Positions 28,487-35,614 of a DNA stretch of 64,000 nucleotides are shown piece after piece. The stretch comes from RGIG3701 sp030530205 (lineage in GTDB: Bacteria > Planctomycetota > Planctomycetia > Pirellulales > Thermoguttaceae). The first letter of the stretch is position 1. Every line of letters begins with the position of its first letter. The translations under genes and the position numbers were made by a program. Location of the stretch: NCBI GenBank assembly GCA_030530205.1, contig JAUMVK010000002.1:124001-188000 (forward strand), read 5' to 3'. The notes beneath the pieces were generated by a model. It saw only the letters and a program-made list of their open reading frames with translations, was not told where the DNA came from and searched no databases.

Positions 28487-29798
28487 TGCGCAGCTCCCTT
28501 CTCTTGATGTTGGCACGGACGAAGAAGTAATCGATCGTCGGCGCGCAGACGTTACCAAACAGGATCGCGAGCATCACACCTTCCGGGTAGGCCGGATTCA
28601 GGACGCGGACCATCAGAACGAGGAAACCGATCAGGAACCCGTAAATGTACTGACCTTTGAGGGTCATGGAACCAGTAACCGGGTCCGTCGCCATGAAGAC
28701 CATACCGAATGCGAGACCGCCGAGCACGAAATGCCAGTGCGGGGAAACGCCAAAGACCGGATTGTGCGTCATACCAGTTGCATACATGAAATAGAAAAGG
28801 CCGGATGTCGCCATCGCACCCACGGCAAGCGAAGCCATGATGCGCCACGAACCGATGCCGGTGTAAACGAGCAGGACCGCACCGATGAGGCAGGCCAACG
28901 TCGAGGTTTCACCCATTGAGCCGGGGATCAGACCGACAAAGGCGTAGAACCAGTACTGCATTTCCGTCAGGCCCTGAGCAGCGGCAAGCTGGCGAATGCC
29001 GTCCATGCCGGAGGTAAGTGTCAGCCCCAGCGGAGTCGCCTGGGAAATTCCATCTACCGCGACCCACATCGAGTCGCCGCAGATGTTCGTCGCGAACGTG
29101 AAGAACAGGAACGCGCGGGCGGCAAGCGCCGGGTTCAGGAAGTTGCGGCCCGTTCCGCCGAAAAGCTCTTTCGCAACCACTACACCGAACGAAATCGCGA
29201 TGGCGACCTGCCAGAGCGGGATCGTTGCGGGGAGCGTGCACGGCAGAAGCAGCGACGTGACGAAGAAACCTTCGTTGATCTCTTCATGCTTCACGGACGC
29301 GAAAAGGAGCTCCCAGAGAATACCGACCACAAACGTGACCGCGTACACGGGAATAAAATACAGAGCGCCGAAAATCATGCACGTCAGAATGTACATGATC
29401 CACGAGCACCAGGTAGCGGCCGGGGCGATCGTCAGAGCGAAGGGACCACAGCACGACTGCGAAGCGTTCAGGAGCCACTGCATAAGCCACGCCTGCCACT
29501 GGAACGTGAGCCAGCTTCCCGAAACGGGAATCTCGGTCAGGCCGTTGGCTTTCATTGCCGTGAACGCCTGGAAGCCAGTATTGAACATGGCCATCAGAAC
29601 GCACGGGAACACCGCGATCATGACGGTCGTCATCGTCCGCTTCAGGCAGAGCGAGTCACGAACGTGAACGGAACCCGCGGCGACGTATTTCGGCGTGTAG
29701 AGGAACGTGTCGATCGCTTCGTACATCGGGTACAGAGGGCGAAGGAATTTGTTCGTCTCGAACATCGTGCCGACTTTATCCATTAATTTTCTCAGCAT
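28479..29798 (-). CDS. nqrB: Na+-translocating NADH:quinone reductase subunit B
   Basis: 439 residues from the ATG at 29798 (AGGAGG 9 bases upstream), about ten membrane helices. The covalent FMN site is the SxAT element in GISQATPLG. The cytoplasmic N-terminal segment YEAIDTFLYTP and the NPALAARAFLFF and ATDPVTG stretches are typical. NqrB forms the Na+ channel and quinone site. The start lies 5 bases before the nqrA stop, so the two overlap slightly. Confidence 0.95.
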   Translation of the reverse strand: MLRKLMDKVGTMFETNKFLRPLYPMYEAIDTFLYTPKYVAAGSVHVRDSLCLKRTMTTVMIAVFPCVLMAMFNTGFQAFTAMKANGLTEIPVSGSWLTFQWQAWLMQWLLNASQSCCGPFALTIAPAATWCSWIMYILTCMIFGALYFIPVYAVTFVVGILWELLFASVKHEEINEGFFVTSLLLPCTLPATIPLWQVAIAISFGVVVAKELFGGTGRNFLNPALAARAFLFFTFATNICGDSMWVAVDGISQATPLGLTLTSGMDGIRQLAAAQGLTEMQYWFYAFVGLIPGSMGETSTLACLIGAVLLVYTGIGSWRIMASLAVGAMATSGLFYFMYATGMTHNPVFGVSPHWHFVLGGLAFGMVFMATDPVTGSMTLKGQYIYGFLIGFLVLMVRVLNPAYPEGVMLAILFGNVCAPTIDYFFVRANIKRRELRNV

Positions 29799-29802
29799 GA
29801 TC

Positions 29803-31170
29803 TCAGCCCTCCTTCTCAATCGTGGTCAGGACTTCGCGCAGCATGGCGCCAAAGTCGTTCTTGCCGGGATCAACGAACGTGCAAAGCGCGAGGTCTTCTT
29901 CTTCAAGCTCCAGAGCGCCAAGCGCCTCGGCCTCTTCCAGGTCTTTGTAGGAAAGCGAGCGAAGAAGGTACGTCGGCAGAATGTCAAGCGGCATAACTTC
30001 TTCGAAACTTCCGATCGGAACGATCGCGCGGTGACCGCCGTGGAGTGCCGTATCCATTTTGAATTTTTTCCAAGGGTAGAGGCTTGAGAAATTTACCCAC
30101 TTGAAAGAATACGTGGTGAAACCGGGCATCACCCAGCCGAACAGATGGCGTTTGTTGCCCTCTTCCAGCACGGAGATCTGCGTATGGTAGCGGCCGAGGA
30201 AATCGACCGGCTCGCAAGCCGTGCGGCCGTTCAGAACGGAACCGCTGACCACCCGATTATCCTTATTAATTAATTCACCCTTCACGAGCTGCGAAACGCA
30301 CGCCCCCATACGGGTCTTGATCAGACGCGGGCGATCCACTCGCGGCCCCGCCAGCGAAATGACACGAGTAACGTCGATCTTACCAGTCGTGAATAGCTTG
30401 CCGATCGCGATGACATCCTGGTAACCGATGTACCAGACGCGTTTCTTGCTGCTTACGGGACAAAGGAAATGAATGTGCGTTCCCACGAGTCCGGCCGGAT
30501 GCGGGCCTTTGAACGAGGCTTCGATCAGGCCTGGCAGATTCGTGTCTTCGCCGGGGATGTTCGCGCCAGCGGCACGGCAGACGAACATCTGCGGGGCCTG
30601 AAGCGAGGAAAGAACACGCAAACCATTCACAAACGCGGGTTTCTCAGCCGAAATGACCACTTCCGGATTGGCTGCCAGCGGGTTCGTATCCATCGCGTTT
30701 ACAAAAATCGCCGCTGGTTTGGAGTCCAGGGCGGGTATTTTGCCGAACGGGCGGGTACGGAAGGCGGTCCACATGCCACTTTCAACCAGATTTTTCACCA
30801 CTTCTTCACGTGGGATGGAAGAAAGTTTATCGGATTCGTATTTCTTGAAAGTCAGCGCCTCGGCTTCTTCTTTTCCGCCATCGACCTTGATCACGATGGA
30901 CTGGAAAGAACGGCGCTCGCCGCGGTTGATGGATTCCACCGTACCGCCAGCGGGAGAAGTGAACACGACGCCAGGATTCTTCATGTCGGTGAAGAGGACC
31001 TGACCGATTTTCACTTTGTCGCCCACCTGAACAGCCAACGCGGGACGCAGACCCACATAGTCCGGCCCCACCAGCGCGACTTTACTCACAGCTTTCGCCC
31101 CGAAAACCTTCTGCTCCGGCGGACCGGCGAGCGGTAAATCAAGGCCTTTTCTAATCGTAAATTTCTGCAT
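29803..31170 (-). CDS. nqrA: Na+-translocating NADH:quinone reductase subunit A
   Basis: 455 residues, soluble and peripheral. Family marks: KGLDLPLAGPP at the N-terminus, GLRPALAVQVGDKVKIGQ, NAMDTNPLAANP, GTHIHFL, GPRVDRPRLIKTRMGA and FGWVMPGFTTYS. NqrA binds the cytoplasmic face near NqrB. First gene of the operon, preceded by 570 bases of AT-rich DNA with candidate minus-strand promoters. Confidence 0.95.
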   Translation of the reverse strand: MQKFTIRKGLDLPLAGPPEQKVFGAKAVSKVALVGPDYVGLRPALAVQVGDKVKIGQVLFTDMKNPGVVFTSPAGGTVESINRGERRSFQSIVIKVDGGKEEAEALTFKKYESDKLSSIPREEVVKNLVESGMWTAFRTRPFGKIPALDSKPAAIFVNAMDTNPLAANPEVVISAEKPAFVNGLRVLSSLQAPQMFVCRAAGANIPGEDTNLPGLIEASFKGPHPAGLVGTHIHFLCPVSSKKRVWYIGYQDVIAIGKLFTTGKIDVTRVISLAGPRVDRPRLIKTRMGACVSQLVKGELINKDNRVVSGSVLNGRTACEPVDFLGRYHTQISVLEEGNKRHLFGWVMPGFTTYSFKWVNFSSLYPWKKFKMDTALHGGHRAIVPIGSFEEVMPLDILPTYLLRSLSYKDLEEAEALGALELEEEDLALCTFVDPGKNDFGAMLREVLTTIEKEG

Positions 31171-31195
31171 AGCTAATCTATTTAGGGGTGATGAT

Positions 31196-31226
31196 TAACG
31201 AATAATGAATAACGAATAACGAATAA
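31196..31226. repeat. GAATAA/CGAATAA simple repeat upstream of nqrA
   Basis: Four to five near-perfect words of the type AACGAATAATG. The reverse-complement version stands between nqrF and nqrE at 26483-26510. Both lie in the nqr locus; function unknown. Confidence 0.5.
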
Positions 31227-31311
31227 TGGGAAGAAAGAGTTCGACTTCGAATTAGTGTTTAACTCATTCCAAATACTATTCTTTTTTCGTTACCCATCTC
31301 CTTAACTGTTT

Positions 31312-31330
31312 ATTCTGCCGACAGCAGAAT
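31312..31330. other. Hairpin in the nqr leader
   Basis: ATTCTGC, loop CGACA, GCAGAAT: a 7-bp perfect stem in the 570-base gap upstream of nqrA. It would lie in the nqr mRNA leader if the promoter at 31390-31419 is used. No ribosome-site masking is evident. Confidence 0.4.
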
Positions 31331-31389
31331 ACTTAAAATCTTTTCTATTGTAACATTTTTATCAGAAGTTTCGACGGGGGGACCCCCGT

Positions 31390-31419
31390 ATTTTACTCAT
31401 TTTTTCTAAAATTTTTCAA
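31390..31419 (-). promoter_or_regulatory. Candidate promoter of the nqr operon
   Basis: On the minus strand: TTGAAA (31414-31419), spacer 18, TAAAAT (31390-31395). A second option on the same strand is TACAAT near 31346 with a weaker -35 (TCGAAA). Next to the -10 box is the palindrome ACGGGGG-GA-CCCCCGT (about 31374-31389), placed where an operator could act. The remaining DNA of the 31171-31745 gap is AT-rich without a gene. Confidence 0.5.
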
Positions 31420-31745
31420 GTTTTTTTGGAATGTCCGGAATAAAGGGAGTTTTTTTTCGGTCGTATGAGATATACGCATAAACCTGAACTTTGCCTCCAT
31501 TTCATAAAAGGTCCAAAAGAAAGAAAATCAACACGATGTCAAAACGCGCAAATTTGTTAAAATATGCAAAGTTTCAAGAACCATAAAATGCAAAAATTTT
31601 GCTGAAAGTTGAAGAAAGTTGGCAAAAATCGAACCGGTCCCCCTACACAGAATATACAGGTGTGCTAAAATATCAGTCTATAAAATCTCATATTATTTTT
31701 TGACAATTCATCAGACTCACAATCATAAATCACAAGGAGTTGAAA

Positions 31746-32501
31746 ATGCGTCGTCCTTTCATCGCTGGTAACTGGAAAATGAACATGGATCGTGCCGGAG
31801 CCGTCGCTTTGGTCGAAGGCCTGAAGGAAGCCGCCAAAGATGTCGATTACGCCGACATCGCGGTCTGTCCGCCGTTCGTTTACATTGACGCGGTCGCTCA
31901 GGTCCTCAAAGGTTCCAATATTGGAGTCGGCGCTCAGGACTGTTACTTCGAAGAAAAAGGCGCGTTCACCGGTGAGATCAGTGTTGGAATGCTGAAAGAC
32001 ATCGGCTGCAAGTATGTCATCCTCGGCCACAGCGAACGCCGCCACATCATCGGTGAGAGCAACGAGCTTACCAACAAAAAACTCAAAGCCGTCCTTGCTG
32101 CCGGTTTGATCCCGATCCTTTGCATTGGTGAAATGCTCGAACAGCGCGAAGCGGACCAGACGTTCGACATCAACGCCGAGCAGTTCCTTGGCTCGCTGGC
32201 TGGTGTTTCCGCTGAAGACATGAAAAAAGTTGTCATTGCCTACGAACCTGTTTGGGCGATTGGAACCGGCAAAACCGCGACCCCGGCCATGGCTGAAGAA
32301 GTCCACGCCGGCATCCGCAAGCTCATCGAGTTCCGCTTCAACAAAGAAGTGGCCGAAGCCGTTCGTATTCAGTACGGCGGAAGCATGAAACCGGGCAATG
32401 CGAAAGACCTTCTGGCGGAAGCCGACATTGACGGCGGTCTGATCGGCGGTGCCGCTCTGAAAGTTGCTGACTTCATGGGAATTATTGAGGCCGCGAAATA
32501 A
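31746..32501 (+). CDS. tpiA: Triosephosphate isomerase
   Basis: 251 residues from the ATG at 31746, which has AAGGAG 8 bases upstream; a TTG two codons earlier is less likely. Motifs: RPFIAGNWKMN with the catalytic lysine, LGHSERR with the histidine, AYEPVWAIGTGKTA with the catalytic glutamate (loop 6), and YGGSMKPGN for phosphate. It interconverts dihydroxyacetone phosphate and glyceraldehyde-3-phosphate. A TAAAAT box at about 31667 could be its -10. It heads the housekeeping row that continues with secG. Confidence 0.95.
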   Translation: MRRPFIAGNWKMNMDRAGAVALVEGLKEAAKDVDYADIAVCPPFVYIDAVAQVLKGSNIGVGAQDCYFEEKGAFTGEISVGMLKDIGCKYVILGHSERRHIIGESNELTNKKLKAVLAAGLIPILCIGEMLEQREADQTFDINAEQFLGSLAGVSAEDMKKVVIAYEPVWAIGTGKTATPAMAEEVHAGIRKLIEFRFNKEVAEAVRIQYGGSMKPGNAKDLLAEADIDGGLIGGAALKVADFMGIIEAAK

Positions 32502-32570
32502 GAATCCACAAACAATGAGTAAAGATTTATTCTCTATTCATTTGAATTCAACAAAACCTGGGTACAAATT

Positions 32571-33098
32571 ATGATTATTAAAATTTTGCTTGCGTTAGCG
32601 ATGGCAGTTTTGAGCCTGTTTCTGCTGCTCATCATCCTCGTTCAGAAGGGCAGAGGCGGCGGTCTGGCTGGCGCTCTCGGTGGAGCTGGCGGTTCCAGCG
32701 CGTTTGGTGCTAAAGCCGGTGACACTTTTACAAAAATTACTATCGTCGTAGCCAGCATCTGGATTTTGACTTGTGCGTTCTCATGCTTCTGGTATTCGCA
32801 TCTGGCCAAGCAGTCCGTAACGGATGAAGGAATGTGGAAGAAACCAGCAGCAGAAAGTGATGCAGCCGGTACCACTTCCGAACTGGAAGCGATCGCTGAT
32901 TCCGCGGAACCTGCTGCTGAAACAACGGCAGAAAACGCTCCGGCAGAGGGCACTCCGGCAGAAGCGGCCCAGCTTCCTGAAACCATCAATCTGGAAGATG
33001 CCGCTCCAGCTGAAAACGCCCCGGCTGCTGAAGCTGCTCCAGAACTTGAAGCTGCTCCTGAAGCTGCTCCGGCCCCTGAAGCTCCAGCCGCGAACTGA
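32571..33098 (+). CDS. secG: Preprotein translocase subunit SecG with long acidic Ala/Pro tail
   Basis: 175 residues, against about 75-110 in most bacteria. The SecG core is in the first ~80 residues: one membrane helix, LVQKGRGGGLAGALGG, GSSAFGAKAGD, and a second helix with ILTCAFSCF. The last ~85 residues are low-complexity Ala, Glu and Pro (EAAPEAAPAPEAP-like words) and would be disordered on the second-helix side. The linkage of tpiA and secG is common in bacteria. The core assignment is firm; the tail has no known role. Confidence 0.9.
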   Translation: MIIKILLALAMAVLSLFLLLIILVQKGRGGGLAGALGGAGGSSAFGAKAGDTFTKITIVVASIWILTCAFSCFWYSHLAKQSVTDEGMWKKPAAESDAAGTTSELEAIADSAEPAAETTAENAPAEGTPAEAAQLPETINLEDAAPAENAPAAEAAPELEAAPEAAPAPEAPAAN

Positions 33099-33192
33099 TT
33101 GTCTGCAATTTCGTTCCTTACCCGTAAAGTTTTGAAGTGATTCAGAATTTTACGGGCGATTTTCACATTGAGCATCCAATTGAGGTGGTCCT

Positions 33193-34074
33193 TTGCTTCA
33201 AAGCATGACTGGTTACGGCGATGCTGTTACCGAGCGTAACGGATTTTCCGTTTCAGTTGAGATTCGTTCCATTAATAATCGTTTTCTGAAAATTTCGTCC
33301 AGATTCAGTGAACCTCTCGGATCATTGGAACTTCAAGTGGAAGACGAAATCCGCAAAATGATTAGTCGTGGGTCTGTCACGGTAAACGTTAAAATTTCCC
33401 GCGCCAAGAAAGCCGACGCTTACCAGATCAACTTCGTACTTCTTTCGTCGTACCGGGATCAACTTGACAGCTGGCTCAAGGAATCGAACGCGAGTGCGCA
33501 TTGGTGCGATTTTCAAACTCTTTTGAATCTTCCCGGTGTAGTTGAAAACACTGGTGATGACGACTCATCCGCGGTTGCTCCAATGGTATTGGAAACATTA
33601 AACGCTGCGACCCAGAAGCTGGTCGCCATGCGTATCCGCGAAGGGAAGGCAATGGGTGAGGATTTACTTGTGAACCTCGCGGATGTTGAGACTCACCTCG
33701 GCGTGGTGATCGAACGCGCACCGCAGATCGCTCCGATTTTCGGCGAGCGTCTGGTGGAGCGCCTGAATAAATTGTTCGAGCAGGTCGGTGTAGAGATCCA
33801 ACAGGCCGATGTCATTCGCGAAATCGGCATTTTCGCCGACAAATGCGACATTTCGGAAGAAATTGCCCGACTGAAAAGTCACATTTCGCAGTTCCGGAGT
33901 ATTTTGGCTAACGATGACTCGCCGGGGAAGAAACTTGATTTTCTCACGCAGGAACTTTTCCGCGAGGTCAACACAATCGGCTCGAAAGCCAACGATTTCC
34001 CCATTTCCCAGGAAGTCATCAGCATGAAGGCTTCCATTGAGCGTATTCGTGAACAGGTGCAGAACATTGAATAA
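33193..34074 (+). CDS. yicC: YicC family endoribonuclease
   Basis: 293 residues, the normal length. The TTG start at 33193 follows GAGGTGG and yields LQSMTGYGDA, the typical YicC N-terminus (xxSMTGxG). The N-terminal YicC domain has SINNRFLKISSRF, and the C-terminal DUF1732 part has RLKSHISQF, GKKLDFLTQELFREVNT and SIERIREQVQNIE. YicC enzymes are reported RNases that act on small RNAs. It forms a conserved row with gmk, rpoZ and coaC. Confidence 0.9.
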   Translation: MLQSMTGYGDAVTERNGFSVSVEIRSINNRFLKISSRFSEPLGSLELQVEDEIRKMISRGSVTVNVKISRAKKADAYQINFVLLSSYRDQLDSWLKESNASAHWCDFQTLLNLPGVVENTGDDDSSAVAPMVLETLNAATQKLVAMRIREGKAMGEDLLVNLADVETHLGVVIERAPQIAPIFGERLVERLNKLFEQVGVEIQQADVIREIGIFADKCDISEEIARLKSHISQFRSILANDDSPGKKLDFLTQELFREVNTIGSKANDFPISQEVISMKASIERIREQVQNIE

Positions 34075-34648
34075 ACCAGGCCGCCTCATCATCATTTCAG
34101 GCCCATCCGGCGTTGGGAAATCTACCGTCCGTGATTTGGTTCTCGAAAAATCCCCCGTTCCGATGCACCTGAGCGTCTCCGCAACGACACGCCCGATGCG
34201 TGGGAAAGAGCGGCATGGCGTTGATTATTACTTTCTGACCGACGAAGAATTCGCCCGCTGCCGCGAGGAAGGCGGTTTTGTCGAGTGCAAAGAGGTTTTT
34301 GGCCGAAATGTGTGGTACGGTACGCTTCGTTCGGAAGTGGAATCGTACCTCTCGGCTGGAACGTGGGTCATGCTTGAAATTGACGTTGACGGCTGCGCGG
34401 ACGTCGTGGATCAATACCCCGATGCCGTAACGGTTTTTCTCGCACCGCCTTCCCTGGAAATACTTGAGAATCGCCTCCGTAACCGCGGTACGGAATCGGA
34501 TGATGCGATTCGGAATCGGCTTTCACGAGCCGAATATGAGATCGGACGTTCCGGTTTTTATCGTTACCGGATCGTAAACGATGATTTGGAAACAGCAGTA
34601 AACGATTTTTGTCAAATAATCAGTCAGGAAGCCCTGACAGGAGATTGA
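34067..34648 (+). CDS. gmk: Guanylate kinase
   Basis: 193 residues if started at the TTG at 34067, which gives NKPGRLIIISGPSG, the usual N-terminus. It overlaps the yicC stop by 8 bases, with AGGTG upstream. A GTG 30 bases earlier is possible but adds an atypical extension. P-loop GPSGVGKST, the GMP-site residues in SATTRPMRGKERHGVDYYF, and the lid segment in RLSRAEYEI. It phosphorylates GMP to GDP with ATP. Start position is less sure than identity. Confidence 0.93.
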   Translation: MNKPGRLIIISGPSGVGKSTVRDLVLEKSPVPMHLSVSATTRPMRGKERHGVDYYFLTDEEFARCREEGGFVECKEVFGRNVWYGTLRSEVESYLSAGTWVMLEIDVDGCADVVDQYPDAVTVFLAPPSLEILENRLRNRGTESDDAIRNRLSRAEYEIGRSGFYRYRIVNDDLETAVNDFCQIISQEALTGD

Positions 34649-34650
34649 AA

Positions 34651-34908
34651 ATGATTGATGAATTGAGAGATCGTTCGATTCACGAAAAAGTGGGCGGTGC
34701 GTTCAAACTGACCACGCTGATTCAGAAGCGTCTTGTGGAACTGAACCGCGGTTCCAAACCGCTCGTGGAGAGACTCCCGGGCGAAAGCAATCTGGAAATC
34801 GTCATCAAGGAGATCATGCAGGATAAAATTTACCTCAGCATGAAGAACGAACTGCGCACCATCGAAGACGACTATATGCGCGATTCCATTGATTTCGATT
34901 CTGTCTGA
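34651..34908 (+). CDS. rpoZ: RNA polymerase omega subunit (RpoZ-like)
   Basis: 85 residues from the ATG at 34651 (AGGAGATTG upstream). The pattern GAFKLTTLIQKRLVELNRGSKPLV corresponds to the omega core helix (GRYxLVxxxxKRAxxLxxG), given here in parts: GAFKLTTLIQKR and ELNRGSKPLV. The position between gmk and the CoaC flavoprotein is the standard rpoZ position and supports the call. Confidence 0.85.
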   Translation: MIDELRDRSIHEKVGGAFKLTTLIQKRLVELNRGSKPLVERLPGESNLEIVIKEIMQDKIYLSMKNELRTIEDDYMRDSIDFDSV

Positions 34909-34936
34909 AAAATTGAAAGGGCTTTCGTCCTGAACC

Positions 34937-35491
34937 ATGGAAGCGCTGAAACGTGAAATCCTGATTGGCGTGACGGCCGGAATTGCCGCGTATAAAACGT
35001 GTGATTTGGTCTCACGCCTCGTAAAAGCAGGGTACGGTGTGACGGTCGTCATGACCGAAAACGCTGTTCATCTGGTAGGCCCACGCACGTTTCAGGCGCT
35101 GACCGGTCGAAATGTTCTGGTCGAAATGTTCTCGGAAGAGTCCGCGATTCCGCATATTGAGCCGGCCCGCAAGGCGGATTTACTCTGCGTTGTGCCGGCC
35201 ACCGCCAATTTTCTCGCCAAGGCAGCGAATGGCCTGGCTGATGATTTGCTCTCGACGCTTTATCTTGCTTTTGACGGTCCCGTCCTGATGGCTCCCGCGA
35301 TGAACTCTCAAATGTGGGCGAAACCTGCCGTCCAGCGGAATATGCGCCAGCTTTCCGAGGATGGCGTTCATTTTGTCGGCCCGGTTTCCGGTCATCTGGC
35401 CTGTGGAGCGGAAGGAGTTGGGAGAATGGCCGAACCCGCCGAGATTTTCGGGAAAATCCAAAATCTTCTTCCTTTGAAAAGTCTTTCCTGA
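34937..35491 (+). CDS. coaC: Phosphopantothenoylcysteine decarboxylase (CoaC), stand-alone
   Basis: 184 residues, only the flavoprotein half of the usual CoaBC/Dfp fusion. Marks: LIGVTAGIAAYKTCDLVSRL at the start (FMN site), VVPATANFLAKAANGLADDLLS, the APAMNSQMW block, and the active-site cysteine segment LACGAEGVGRM. It decarboxylates phosphopantothenoylcysteine in CoA synthesis. The CoaB synthetase half is not downstream; a secreted DUF4838 gene follows instead, so coaB must lie elsewhere. Confidence 0.88.
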   Translation: MEALKREILIGVTAGIAAYKTCDLVSRLVKAGYGVTVVMTENAVHLVGPRTFQALTGRNVLVEMFSEESAIPHIEPARKADLLCVVPATANFLAKAANGLADDLLSTLYLAFDGPVLMAPAMNSQMWAKPAVQRNMRQLSEDGVHFVGPVSGHLACGAEGVGRMAEPAEIFGKIQNLLPLKSLS

Positions 35492-35508
35492 AATAATTTT
35501 CTGCCCCC

Positions 35509-35537
35509 TTGAATATTTCGCGTCTTTCGGGTAAAAT
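35509..35537 (+). promoter_or_regulatory. Promoter of the DUF4838 gene at 35615
   Basis: TTGAAT (35509-35514), spacer 17, TAAAAT (35532-35537) preceded by CGGG. Same form as the promoters at 4711 and 44231. Confidence 0.65.
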
Positions 35538-35614
35538 AAGTATAAGAAGATAATGGCCCAGTTTATGCCTGTTCTTCTTTTTCATCTTTTGAGTTTAGTT
35601 CCCAGAGGTTTTTT

